Source: Barthelona sp. PAP020
Lineage: Eukaryota; Metamonada: BaSk clade
Assembly: GCA_040182905.1 (NCBI GenBank)
Contig: JARQWU010000164.1
Coordinates: 1-23,582, forward strand
DNA length: 23,582 nucleotides
Direction of reading: 5' to 3'
Position 1 is the stretch's first letter, and each line of letters starts with the position of its first letter. The notes beneath the pieces were generated by a model. It was not told the origin of the DNA. It searched no databases and saw nothing but the letters and a program-made list of their open reading frames with translations. The position numbers and the translations under genes were made by a program. Of the stretch, positions 7,992-16,789 are shown one piece after another.

Positions 7992-9755
7992 ATGTCAAAA
8001 AAAAAATTGAAGGAATTGAAATTTTTTTTCAATTTAGACACTTATGAACCATTAAATATGACTCAAAATCAAATGTGGACTCATGATTATGCTCCGAATA
8101 CATTGAAAGAAGTTATTGGACATGATGGACCAAAAAAACGAGTTATTGCTTTCCTCAAGAAGTATATTGAACGGAAAGTTCAGCCAAAAGATCCAAAAAT
8201 GATATTATTAAGTGGTGCTCCCGGAATTGGAAAGACTACCACTGCACTTTTGGCATGCAAAGAACTGAATTTAACACCATTACACTTTAACGCTTCTGAT
8301 GTTAGAAGCAAAAACGCAATTAAAGATGTTGTTAGTACGTCTGTACGTAGTCAAAATTTTTTAAGTTTTTTGGACACCAAAACTCCTAAAAATACAAATA
8401 GAATTCAAAAGTGCTTAATATTAGATGAAATTGATGGCATGTCTTCAGGGGATAGAGGTGGATTACAAGCGGTTTCCGATATATCAAAAGATTGTCCAGT
8501 ACCAATTATTTGTATAGCTAATGATGTTTCTTCGCAAAAGATGCGAGATTTCAAAAAAAAATGTGATCATATTCCGTTTAGAAAACCCAGTAGTGGTGCA
8601 ATTGCAATTGGCTTGCAAAGAATAGTTAAAAAAATGAAAATACAGTTGGATAAACCCTCTTTGGAAGAATTAGCTGTCAAAGCCAATTGTGATTTTCGAC
8701 AATGTTTGAATTCTTTACAAATGCATTCAACAGGAGCAAGTGATTTTGCGGAGAAGAATGTAACATTTCAAGTTGATCATGCAATTCAAAGGTTGATGAC
8801 TCAAATAGGATATTCAACAGAAAATTTAGCTTCTAGATTAGGTCATTATTTCATTGATCCAGATATGGTTCCTTTGTATGTTCATCAAAATTTACCGAAC
8901 GTTCTTCCTTTAAACAGCAGAAATAATAAAGAAATAATATTAGACAAGTATGTTGAGGCTTTAGACAGCATTTGTGAAGGAGACTTGATTGATAGTGTGA
9001 AACGTCAAACAATGAATTTTGGTTTAAGTCAAGGTATTGGTTTAATGACTGCAACTTTACCTGGTGATATAATGAGAGGACAAATGATTGGAAAGATGGA
9101 TTTTCCCACAATCTTAGGGTTTATTAGCAAATCTAACAAACGACTTCGTTTGTTAAATCAATTACATATTGAACATAGACAAATAGGAACGTCATCTAAA
9201 AAAGATTTCATTGAATCTACTATCTTTGCATTAAGATTGAAGGTTTATAATCCGTTAGTGGTTAAAAAGAAACTTGGAATTGATGAATCGGTTGATTTTT
9301 GTATCAATAATAACATAATGGCTGAAGACCTTGAATTTATTACTGAACTAAGCAAATATCCCGGTGTTAAAGAGCCTGTTGTCATGCCTGCTGTCAAAAA
9401 AGCTTTCGAAAATGAAATGAGCATCAAATCTAGAGGTTCAGGTGATCCTGATCGAGATTTTGAAATGTTGTTAGAAATGCCAAAAGGTATAAAACCAAAA
9501 AGGCAAAAAAAGGAACCAACTAAAAAGAAAAATACTGATGCAAAAAATAGAAAAACTCTACCAAAGAAAAACACTTTAAAAAAAGCGGAAAAACAATTAA
9601 AAAAAGAACCTATTATTCTGATCAATGATGATGATTTTGATGATGATGATCAAGATGTTATTTTTGAGGAAGATCATGAAAATGATGAACCAAAAAAGTT
9701 GAAGAAAAGAACCACCAAAAAACCAAAGAAATTCAAAAAGCAAGTACTCTTTTGA
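7992..9755 (+). CDS. Replication factor C large subunit (RFC1), short form without BRCT
   Basis: RFC1 is the largest subunit of the clamp loader that opens PCNA at primer ends. The AAA+ module starts almost at once: Walker A GAPGIGKTT (residues 76-84), Walker B LILDEIDGM (142-150) followed by the RFC1-type SGDRGGLQ, and PIICIANDVSSQKMRDF as sensor 1. This is closer to RFC1 (DRGG after the Walker B) than to RFC2-5. A helical RFC1 C-terminal domain covers about 280-465. The tail (480-587) is Lys-rich with a DDDFDDDDQD acid patch and probable nuclear localisation signals. At 587 residues it is far shorter than yeast (861) or human (1148) RFC1, and the N-terminal BRCT domain is absent. The ATG at 7992 was chosen; a TTG two codons upstream is not a credible eukaryotic start. 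Stop is TGA. Confidence 0.9.
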   Translation: MSKKKLKELKFFFNLDTYEPLNMTQNQMWTHDYAPNTLKEVIGHDGPKKRVIAFLKKYIERKVQPKDPKMILLSGAPGIGKTTTALLACKELNLTPLHFNASDVRSKNAIKDVVSTSVRSQNFLSFLDTKTPKNTNRIQKCLILDEIDGMSSGDRGGLQAVSDISKDCPVPIICIANDVSSQKMRDFKKKCDHIPFRKPSSGAIAIGLQRIVKKMKIQLDKPSLEELAVKANCDFRQCLNSLQMHSTGASDFAEKNVTFQVDHAIQRLMTQIGYSTENLASRLGHYFIDPDMVPLYVHQNLPNVLPLNSRNNKEIILDKYVEALDSICEGDLIDSVKRQTMNFGLSQGIGLMTATLPGDIMRGQMIGKMDFPTILGFISKSNKRLRLLNQLHIEHRQIGTSSKKDFIESTIFALRLKVYNPLVVKKKLGIDESVDFCINNNIMAEDLEFITELSKYPGVKEPVVMPAVKKAFENEMSIKSRGSGDPDRDFEMLLEMPKGIKPKRQKKEPTKKKNTDAKNRKTLPKKNTLKKAEKQLKKEPIILINDDDFDDDDQDVIFEEDHENDEPKKLKKRTTKKPKKFKKQVLF

Positions 9756-9939
9756 TTGTTTATAAACTGATTTTGAATTTTGTTTTTTTTCAAAACACCA
9801 TTTTTTTGGTTAAAATATTAAAAACAGTTCTTCATCTGCTTATAATAAACACATAAAATATGTTCAATATTTCAAAAGATTTAAAAATCAATCAAAGACA
9901 TTTAATTACTTTTTTCAAAACTTGGAAAAGAAAGGAAAG

Positions 9940-11979
9940 ATGATTGAAATTGGATTATTAAATGAAAATAATAGAATTGAATTGAAATATAATGAGTTAC
10001 CTTTGTTTCGAGAATTTTTAAAAGAAATTTGTCATTTGTTTGAGTTTTGTCCACAAGTTTTTACTGTACACGAAAAAGCTCTGATCACATGTGAAGTTGA
10101 TTTTCAATTATATTACTTTTCTTGCAAAGCTGCTCAAATTGTTTGTGATTTTGTTATCAAGCCTTTATCACCCTTAATTGTTACGGGATTTCGTTGTGCT
10201 ACTTCAATAAGTAACTCACATAGCAATGTTGAAGATGCCTTAAATCATTGTTTTAAAGAAATAATTACTCAATTGTATATTGAACCCACATTTATACTTA
10301 TCATGGCATCAAATTCTATGGAACCGTCGCAAATAGTTGATTATATGGAAGATAAACATCCTTCAATTCAGTGGATGGCAGGAACTACCAGGAATTTTCT
10401 TATGAGCAATGAAATATTTGCAGATGGTGGTAATTGTTTGGGAATATTTGCTATATATGATTCTGATGGTGTAGTTGGTGTTGGTTACTCACATGATATG
10501 CACACAATACCATTCATAACAGCCCTTGAATTATCGGCAAAAATTAGACGAAGCACTAAACAATCCAATCCACCCACTTGTATTTTAACCTTATGTACCC
10601 CTGGTGATGAAAATGATACAATGAAAGCTGTAAGCGATGTTTACGGACCTGACACGTTTGTTTTGGGTGGTAGTGTTGCAGATAGTGGAACCCTTGATGG
10701 AAATTGGTGGGTATGTGGTGGAAAAAATTCGATAGTTCTTGATTCGCAGAATGATAGTGAAAGGAGAATATCTGATCGTGGATTAATATTTGCCTGTTTA
10801 TGGTGTTCCACTCATGTGGATGGAATATCTGATATTGGATTTCATCCTACAGCAAAATCTGGTATCATTACAGAAATGGATGGTCCGAGAAAAATTAAAA
10901 TGATTGATAATGAACCAGCCGCAATTGTTTATAATCGTTGGACTTGTAATGCCATCAAAGATGAGATTGAAAATTATCCAGCAAATGTTCTTGAAAAAAC
11001 CACCCTTCATCCTTTGGGATTGGATATGTCAAATAATGTTGATAGTGATAATGTGTATCAATTAATACATCCTGCAAATGTAACGGAAGATTTAGGCTTG
11101 ACACTATTCTGTGACCTTAAGGTAGGTGATGAAATTTGCTGTATGGGTGGCACTAAAAGGCAGTTAACGACCAGAATTGTACGATTGAAGAAAGGAATGA
11201 AGAGTGTTAGCAGTGGATCATTGATCGTATGGTGTGCTGGTGTTTTGGGAGCTATCGGAACAAAAGCAGCTGTCAACACAAGTTCAACACTAGAAAAAAT
11301 GGTAAGAAAGACTCCTTATTTTATTTTTTTCACATATGGCGAACAGGGATCATTTGTTCAAGATAATGAGAATCTACATCGTCATATGAATTTGTCCTTT
11401 GTTTCATTGTCATTTAAAATTCCAAATATAATTCCTGGTGAAACGTTTTTATTTGTTTCTACCTCTTGCGTGACAAAGAATATGTCAAAATTTAAAAAGA
11501 GATGTGAATTTGAAAAGAATTACATTGATATTGTTCGTGACATTTTGAGTTATGGAGAGATCTGTGGCAATGAAATCAAGTTGGAAGGTGATATGTTTAT
11601 GATTCATTTCAATCATCCAATTGATTGTATAAAGTTTATTTTGTTGTTGATTGTGAAAAAAAATTTAACATCCACTTGTGGTTGTAAACAATGTGAAAAC
11701 GCCAGATTGAAATTCGGATTTTGTCATGGTACTTCACACACCATTGATGACACCACCAATAAGTTAGATTATTTCGGTACCACAGTCAATAAAGCAGCGA
11801 GAATCCATGGATTTGCTAAGTATGGAGAAATATTGACCGATGTTGACACAATAAAGTTTTGCAGAGACACAGAATTCAATGCTTTCATTGATTCAGAAAA
11901 ACTAGCAGATGTTGAACTAGTTGGATTGGGTTCCAACGAATTGTTCAAAATCATCCCAAAAATACAAATTACTCGTTAG
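9940..11979 (+). CDS. FIST-domain protein fused to a class III nucleotide cyclase homology domain
   Basis: A 679-residue soluble protein from the ATG at 9940. After about 80 unassigned residues come FIST_N (about 80-310; GTTRN, VLGGSVADSG) and FIST_C (about 320-465; DNEPAAIVYNRW, LIVWCAGVLGA), a putative small-ligand sensor known from bacterial signalling proteins and eukaryotic FBXO22. A cyclase homology domain follows (about 498-670). It keeps Asp551 (EGD, second metal ligand), Lys547 (purine-binding position), Asp610 (second purine-selecting position), Asn617 and Arg621 (VNKAAR, transition-state residues): an adenylyl-type set. The first metal Asp is replaced by Ser507 in FLFVSTS, exactly 44 residues before Asp551, the same distance as between the two metal Asp residues of mammalian adenylyl cyclase. 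Activity is thus doubtful unless it pairs with another subunit. There is no membrane helix. A CGCKQC motif lies inside the domain. Stop is TAG. Confidence 0.87.
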   Translation: MIEIGLLNENNRIELKYNELPLFREFLKEICHLFEFCPQVFTVHEKALITCEVDFQLYYFSCKAAQIVCDFVIKPLSPLIVTGFRCATSISNSHSNVEDALNHCFKEIITQLYIEPTFILIMASNSMEPSQIVDYMEDKHPSIQWMAGTTRNFLMSNEIFADGGNCLGIFAIYDSDGVVGVGYSHDMHTIPFITALELSAKIRRSTKQSNPPTCILTLCTPGDENDTMKAVSDVYGPDTFVLGGSVADSGTLDGNWWVCGGKNSIVLDSQNDSERRISDRGLIFACLWCSTHVDGISDIGFHPTAKSGIITEMDGPRKIKMIDNEPAAIVYNRWTCNAIKDEIENYPANVLEKTTLHPLGLDMSNNVDSDNVYQLIHPANVTEDLGLTLFCDLKVGDEICCMGGTKRQLTTRIVRLKKGMKSVSSGSLIVWCAGVLGAIGTKAAVNTSSTLEKMVRKTPYFIFFTYGEQGSFVQDNENLHRHMNLSFVSLSFKIPNIIPGETFLFVSTSCVTKNMSKFKKRCEFEKNYIDIVRDILSYGEICGNEIKLEGDMFMIHFNHPIDCIKFILLLIVKKNLTSTCGCKQCENARLKFGFCHGTSHTIDDTTNKLDYFGTTVNKAARIHGFAKYGEILTDVDTIKFCRDTEFNAFIDSEKLADVELVGLGSNELFKIIPKIQITR

Positions 11980-12420
11980 ACTATTGTTATATTTGACAAT
12001 TGAATCAATTATTGTAAAAAGATCCACATATTTTACGTTTTTTTTTGACAAATTTTATTTTTATTTTGTTCTTTTGAATAGTGCTGGCTGTAAATAACTG
12101 ATACTAAGCTAGATTAAGATAATATTTCAATTCTATGAAGGATTTATTTTTTGTTGTCAAATAATCTTTTGCTTATCAGAGAATTAAATTTTAAAAAGAT
12201 AGAAATGGGTTTCCTTTTTTTTTTCTGACAAAAAGTAAAAATTCTGAATCTCCATTCTCAAAAATCAAAGCGTGTTTTTTATTTTTTGTTGGTGTTCCCA
12301 AATTTGTAAAATTCTCAACATTTTTCCAACATTGGAAATAATGTGGATGGATAAATAAGGACTGAAAATTGAATAAAAATTTATTTTTGGAAAGTTTTTT
12401 TTTTGATTTTAACTTTAATT
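11980..12420. other. Spacer between FIST-cyclase and LRR genes
   Basis: No ORF is supported in these 441 bases. The stretch is AT-rich with three TGACA motifs after T runs (11991-11998, 12041-12052, 12213-12230). The end must hold the promoter of the LRR gene. No RNA gene was recognised. Confidence 0.35.
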
Positions 12421-14244
12421 ATGGGTTGTTTTGGTTCTAAAGGAGTTGAGCCAATAGTTGAAGATTTAGAACTATATACTTACAAAGATTATTTGGAAAC
12501 ACAATCAAATGGGGCATTTTTTGAAATATTACCATTGATTGTTGATAATGATCCTGATTACGATTGGATTGAATATATGGATGGAAAATTGACTTTATTT
12601 GATGTTCGAGGATTAAGTTCCGCACTTTCTTTAAATCATAGTTTGAAAATATTAATTTTAAAGAATTCTTCATTAACTGACAAACATATTACTTTATTGG
12701 CTAAGGGAATAGCTGATAATTCAAATTTGACAGTTTTAAATTTGTCAAATAATCCTTTTTCAAATGCTTCATTTATGAAATTAATAGACAGCTTGATGTC
12801 ACACCCTGAGTTGAACGTTTTAGATGTGTCTAAAACAAATATTCATGGACATGAAGCAGGACAGAGTTTGGCCACAATTTTACAAAAGAAATTTTGTCAG
12901 ATAACCGAATTGAATCTTGGAAATTGTAATTTGCGAGATAGTGGTATTAATGCGTTGTGTGATGGCATACAATTAAATGATTCTTTGGATTCTATTGATA
13001 TTTCAAACAATGATTTTGGATCTAGTGTTGCAGACGTTTTAGGAGAAGCAATTAGCTTGCATCCTAAGCTTCAAGTTGTGAATCTAGCGAACAATCGTCT
13101 ATTTGCTGGTGAAAATGCAATGTTTTTATTTGCAAATCATTTTAGTCATACGCAAAGTCAAATAACAACTTGGAATCTTACAAATACTTGTATTTCAGAT
13201 GATATTTTTATGAATTTTTTTGATTGCATTTATTTATCAAATTATAAAGTTGTTCATACCCTTTTATTGGGTGAAAATCGTATTGGAGATGTTAGTGCAT
13301 GTAAAATCTACACAGCATTTCATCATTTATGTGCGAATCATTGTACAATGCAAGATACCCTTGAAACAATTGCTTCATCATGGAATTCACCAGATAATTT
13401 ATTATTGCACACATTAGATTTATCAAACACTGATATAACAAAGGAAGGAAGTAGAGTTTTGGGCATGTTACTGAGAGTAAACGCTGAAATTCACAATTTG
13501 TTATTGGAGAACAACAAATTAGATGATGTTGTGTTGGATAATTTTTCACATTATCTTTTATACAACACAAATCTAGAACAAATATCTTTTTCTGGCTGTA
13601 TGTTTGATTCAACTTCAATCAAAAATTTTTTGATGCATTTACCTTCTATCTCTAATTTGGTAGATGTTAATTTTTCAAATTGTAACTTAGTAGACTTATC
13701 TTTTGTTGCTGAAAATTTTAAATGTCGGAAAATTCAGAAAATAAACTTTTCAAAGAATATCTTTAACCCTAGTAACATCGCAATGTTTTTTGAAAATATT
13801 TATAAGTTTGACAGCTTATTTGTTTTGGATTTGAGCTATTGCAATATAAAAGATAGTGATCTGATTGATATGGCAGTTGTCAGTAAAAATAATGAGTTTT
13901 TCTTGCAAGAATTAAATTTGGATGGGAACTTGATTTCTTCTTCAATTGATTTAATTGAAAGTTTGAAAGAATTTTTAACAATTCAAAAATCGTTGATAAA
14001 ATTGTCCCTCAATAGCAATTTCAATATTAATAACGTTGAAAACATTGAAAAGTTATTGGATTGTATGGAAAATTCAAGTATTGAAATATTGGAACTGAAT
14101 CATTCAGGAATTGATTTTGTTCAGTTGGAGAAAAAACAAAGTCCTGTAATTAAGAGGATTACAGAGAAAATAAATAATCTTAATGAAATTAGAGAAGTGA
14201 ATGGTGTTGAACCTTTCGAATTAGTCACTGAAATTCCTTTGTAG
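12421..14244 (+). CDS. Leucine-rich-repeat protein with N-terminal acylation motif
   Basis: A 607-residue protein. The N-terminus MGCFGSKG fits N-myristoylation (Gly2, Ser6, Lys7) with an adjacent Cys3 suited to palmitoylation, so the protein is probably anchored to the inner face of a membrane. From about residue 60 to 590 it is built of leucine-rich repeats of roughly 28 residues of the ribonuclease-inhibitor type (for example LTVLNLSNNPFSN, ITELNLGNCNLRDSGINAL, LHTLDLSNTDITKEGSRVL). A less regular stretch near 295-325 breaks the array. There is no enzymatic domain. The match of Met1 to an acylation motif decides the start; an upstream in-frame TTG is ignored. Role is unknown; such repeats usually bind proteins. 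Stop is TAG, and AATAAA lies at 14323-14328. Confidence 0.88.
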   Translation: MGCFGSKGVEPIVEDLELYTYKDYLETQSNGAFFEILPLIVDNDPDYDWIEYMDGKLTLFDVRGLSSALSLNHSLKILILKNSSLTDKHITLLAKGIADNSNLTVLNLSNNPFSNASFMKLIDSLMSHPELNVLDVSKTNIHGHEAGQSLATILQKKFCQITELNLGNCNLRDSGINALCDGIQLNDSLDSIDISNNDFGSSVADVLGEAISLHPKLQVVNLANNRLFAGENAMFLFANHFSHTQSQITTWNLTNTCISDDIFMNFFDCIYLSNYKVVHTLLLGENRIGDVSACKIYTAFHHLCANHCTMQDTLETIASSWNSPDNLLLHTLDLSNTDITKEGSRVLGMLLRVNAEIHNLLLENNKLDDVVLDNFSHYLLYNTNLEQISFSGCMFDSTSIKNFLMHLPSISNLVDVNFSNCNLVDLSFVAENFKCRKIQKINFSKNIFNPSNIAMFFENIYKFDSLFVLDLSYCNIKDSDLIDMAVVSKNNEFFLQELNLDGNLISSSIDLIESLKEFLTIQKSLIKLSLNSNFNINNVENIEKLLDCMENSSIEILELNHSGIDFVQLEKKQSPVIKRITEKINNLNEIREVNGVEPFELVTEIPL

Positions 14245-15124
14245 AAAGTAGTTTCTTTTTTATTGAATTGATGAATTAATGTATGGTGTTAATGTTTTCC
14301 TGAGTGTACTGTTATTTAGATAAATAAATGTTTATTTTGTTATTGTTTCCAATTACTTTTACTGTCTCCATTTCAAGAAGCTCCACGCAATTGAATGAAT
14401 GAGAAAGAACATTTTTTGTTTGAAAAATGTCTGTCAAAGACCAGCTAATCTGTGGAAAGTTTTGACTTCATCAAAGTGAAAGTTAAACTTTTAAAATTTT
14501 GATTCAGCAAACATGAAAAGAGAAACATGAACAACACTATTTTCCTCACTTTCATATTTGATGGTTATCCTTATTATTGAGTCCCTTCAAACTTGTTTTA
14601 GAGTTTTGAAGGATAGTTGAAATTTGTGTTTTCTCTCTCATTTGACAAATATGATTTATTTCCAAGCCAAGAAGCACTGTGCGTGTGCGTAACATAAAAG
14701 AATAATGTTTATTTGGTTAAAGGCTTTCGAGGCCTGAATGATCTGCTGAAATACTTTGGATTTTCTGAGGTAAAGTGTAAACTTTAAAATTTTACTTTTG
14801 CAAAAATCCAAAGAAGAAGGAATGAAGAATTTCTCCAAAATTCTCCTTCTTGATCGTAAAAATTACATTTCAATCCGCCAATTCACCCTCCCTCTGGGGT
14901 TTTGACAGAAATTTCCTAGAATGAGTTTTCGCGTTTATTTTCTTTGTAAATAAAAACAATTGTTTCACAACTGGACCAATTACTAATAAAATCCTTGAAT
15001 ATTAAGTTTTGCTAATTATTTTTTTTTTTGTTCTGTTCATTTAGGCATATGCTCATCAGGTTTTTCTCCATTTTTCTCCTCAAAAAGAAGAGGACAACAA
15101 AAAAATTGCAGACTTCATTGCTAT
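14245..15124. other. Long convergent spacer rich in stem-loops
   Basis: This is the longest stretch without a gene. The short ORFs in it do not look real. It contains several inverted repeats: 14409-14430 (ACATTTTT/AAAAATGT), 14584-14612 (CCTTCAAACT/AGTTTTGAAGG), 14721-14735 (AGGC/GCCT), 14754-14813, 14814-14851 and 15077-15094 (TCCTC/GAGGA). A 22-base segment is repeated at 14479-14500 and 14772-14793. It may hold a non-coding RNA or long, structured 3' UTRs. No match to tRNA, snRNA, RNase P or SRP RNA was recognised. Confidence 0.45.
14754..14851. repeat. Two abutting hairpins (candidate structured RNA)
   Basis: The first hairpin pairs CTTTGGATTTT (14754-14764) with AAAATCCAAAG (14803-14813), an 11-bp perfect stem. 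Inside its loop TAAAGT-GTAA-ACTTTA (14771-14786) forms a six-bp hairpin with a GTAA tetraloop. The second starts at the very next base: AAGAAGGA (14814-14821) and GAATTT (14827-14832) pair with the continuous 14-base arm 14838-14851, leaving a five-base bulge and the loop CTCCA. Orientation cannot be decided, since stems read on either strand. Confidence 0.5.
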
Positions 15125-16594
15125 TTATTGTTTGTGTGCACCCGTTCCAGTAATCTTTACTGCAGTTTTTTTATATTCTCTTAACTGTTCTGCCAACATC
15201 TTAACATCTTTGAGAATCTCTTCTTTGTTCAAAGTTGAAAATTCGTAATCATCTTTCAAAATAACACCATTAGCCACAACATATTGAACTTCAGAACCAT
15301 CAGAAGCCCAAATTAAATTCTCCGCAATATTATCAATATGTGATGGTATTAAATTTGGTCTAGATGTGTCAATTAACACAAAATCGGCATCCATACCACT
15401 CTTTAAAGAACCACAATTCAGACCATAAAATGAAGCCGGTATTCTAGTGATCATTTCCAAACACTGAATTGCTGGTAATATGGAAGGATCTGCATAAATA
15501 CCTCTTTGATATTGGGACGCCGCTCTTGCAGCAGCTAAAATATTTTGATTATCAGCAGAACCACTACCATCTGTAGAAATTGCAATGGGTATTCCCATTT
15601 TCATCATTTTGGGTATATCTGGGACACCATCCCCAAGGATAGTGTTGGCGAGTGGATTGTGAACTATTTTTGTGCCTGTTTTTTTTATTAATTCAAGGTC
15701 ATGATCTGTGCTGTTTACTTGATGAGCCAAGACAGTATTTGAGTCTAAAAATCCATTTTCATATGCGTATTCAACAGGAGTTTGACCATATGTTTCTTTA
15801 AACCATCTTGTTGTGTTTGGCTCCTCTGAAGAATGACAATGAACAAGAGTATTATGTTTATTCGCCCATTCTTTTTGCACTTTTAGCATGTCAGGTCCAT
15901 TAGAAAATAATTGATCAGGTCCAGGAATAATCCAAGTATGTTCAGCTTCCTGAGATAATTCAATCCATTTGTCAAGACGTTTGATAACTTCAGCTGGTGT
16001 ATCCAATATTCTGGGATCATGATGTCTATCTTGACTGCCAACTGCAACAATCATTTTTGTTCCGGCCATTTCGTTAGCCGTAACAATATCAGGAACATAA
16101 TATTTATTATGATTGCAGAAATGCACACAACAAGAAGTCGCGCCATAATAAATATTGTCAATTCTTGCTTTGAGATATGCAACTAAATTAGGAGATTTAC
16201 CAAAGAGTTCAGTGAGTTCTTCACGTCGTTCATTCATCATTCCAGCAAATACGTTCACTGCTTCATCCAACCACACCGTAAGGGGCACATCTTTCGCTGT
16301 TCCAATAATACAAGATTCATCATCATGTCCATGGGCAATAACAAAACTTGGCAAAAGGCAAGCGTCCAATTGAGGGATAGTTTTGTTGTCAGGAGAACCC
16401 AAAATATATGGATTCGCAAATTTGTTCAACAATTGTCTTCCAATTTCTTCAGTGAACTGTCCAACTTCAATAATTTTATCTTTCTCACAAACTATATATC
16501 CATCTTCAATCCTTGTTTCAACATTAATGTCAGGATTGATTGGAAGCAAGTATTTTGCTCGTGCAATTAAATAATTACCTGGGTATGAAAGCAT
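15125..16594 (-). CDS. Amidohydrolase (SsnA/TrzN/MtaD-like deaminase or chlorohydrolase family)
   Basis: A 489-residue cytosolic metal-dependent hydrolase of the amidohydrolase superfamily, subtype containing 5'-methylthioadenosine/S-adenosylhomocysteine deaminase, guanine deaminase and triazine hydrolases. Metal ligands are all present: HGH (88-90), His254 in HCHSSE, His291 in AHQV and Asp342 in ISTDGSGS. HNPLAN (312-317), LTVWLDEAV (105-113) and the C-terminal beta sandwich (GMDADFVLID) also fit. The substrate cannot be told from the sequence; a purine-type ring deaminase is the likeliest guess. This type is mainly bacterial, so lateral transfer is possible, but codon use does not stand out sharply. 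The AATAAA that overlaps the TAA stop could be its poly(A) signal. Its 5' neighbour on the same strand is the RPC31-like gene, 195 bases away. Confidence 0.88.
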   Translation of the reverse strand: MLSYPGNYLIARAKYLLPINPDINVETRIEDGYIVCEKDKIIEVGQFTEEIGRQLLNKFANPYILGSPDNKTIPQLDACLLPSFVIAHGHDDESCIIGTAKDVPLTVWLDEAVNVFAGMMNERREELTELFGKSPNLVAYLKARIDNIYYGATSCCVHFCNHNKYYVPDIVTANEMAGTKMIVAVGSQDRHHDPRILDTPAEVIKRLDKWIELSQEAEHTWIIPGPDQLFSNGPDMLKVQKEWANKHNTLVHCHSSEEPNTTRWFKETYGQTPVEYAYENGFLDSNTVLAHQVNSTDHDLELIKKTGTKIVHNPLANTILGDGVPDIPKMMKMGIPIAISTDGSGSADNQNILAAARAASQYQRGIYADPSILPAIQCLEMITRIPASFYGLNCGSLKSGMDADFVLIDTSRPNLIPSHIDNIAENLIWASDGSEVQYVVANGVILKDDYEFSTLNKEEILKDVKMLAEQLREYKKTAVKITGTGAHKQ

Positions 16595-16614
16595 ATTATT
16601 GATAAATTAATTTT

Positions 16615-16642
16615 AAAGTCAAGAATTGATCTCATTGACTTT
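16615..16642. repeat. Hairpin in the 5' region of the amidohydrolase gene
   Basis: AAAGTCAA (16615-16622) and TTGACTTT (16635-16642) form an eight-bp perfect inverted repeat with a 12-base loop, 20 bases upstream of the ATG. It could be a 5' UTR hairpin or a dyad operator. The sequence is AT-rich, so chance occurrence is not excluded. Confidence 0.3.
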
Positions 16643-16789
16643 GACTTCAGGAAATAACTTCTGAGAATCATTTTTTTTTACAGTTTTTCTTCTTTTTCTT
16701 TTGAAAAGATTATCAATTGAAAGAAAAAAAAAGACATGTTTATAAAGACTACAAAAATTGAATTGATTGATAGAAATGGAAAATGGAAA

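Noticed and set aside
8851-9111. Antisense ORF of 86 codons inside RFC1
   Set aside because: It is a shadow of the RFC1 frame with no recognisable content.
9245-9625. Antisense Phe/Leu-rich ORF of 126 codons inside RFC1
   Set aside because: The Phe runs are the complement of the Lys-rich RFC1 tail; it is not an independent membrane protein.
13292-13618. Antisense ORF of 108 codons inside the LRR gene
   Set aside because: Opposite strand of a clear repeat protein; no start context or domain.
14656-14838. 60-codon minus-strand ORF in the convergent spacer
   Set aside because: It spans the stem-loop element and has no protein-like features.
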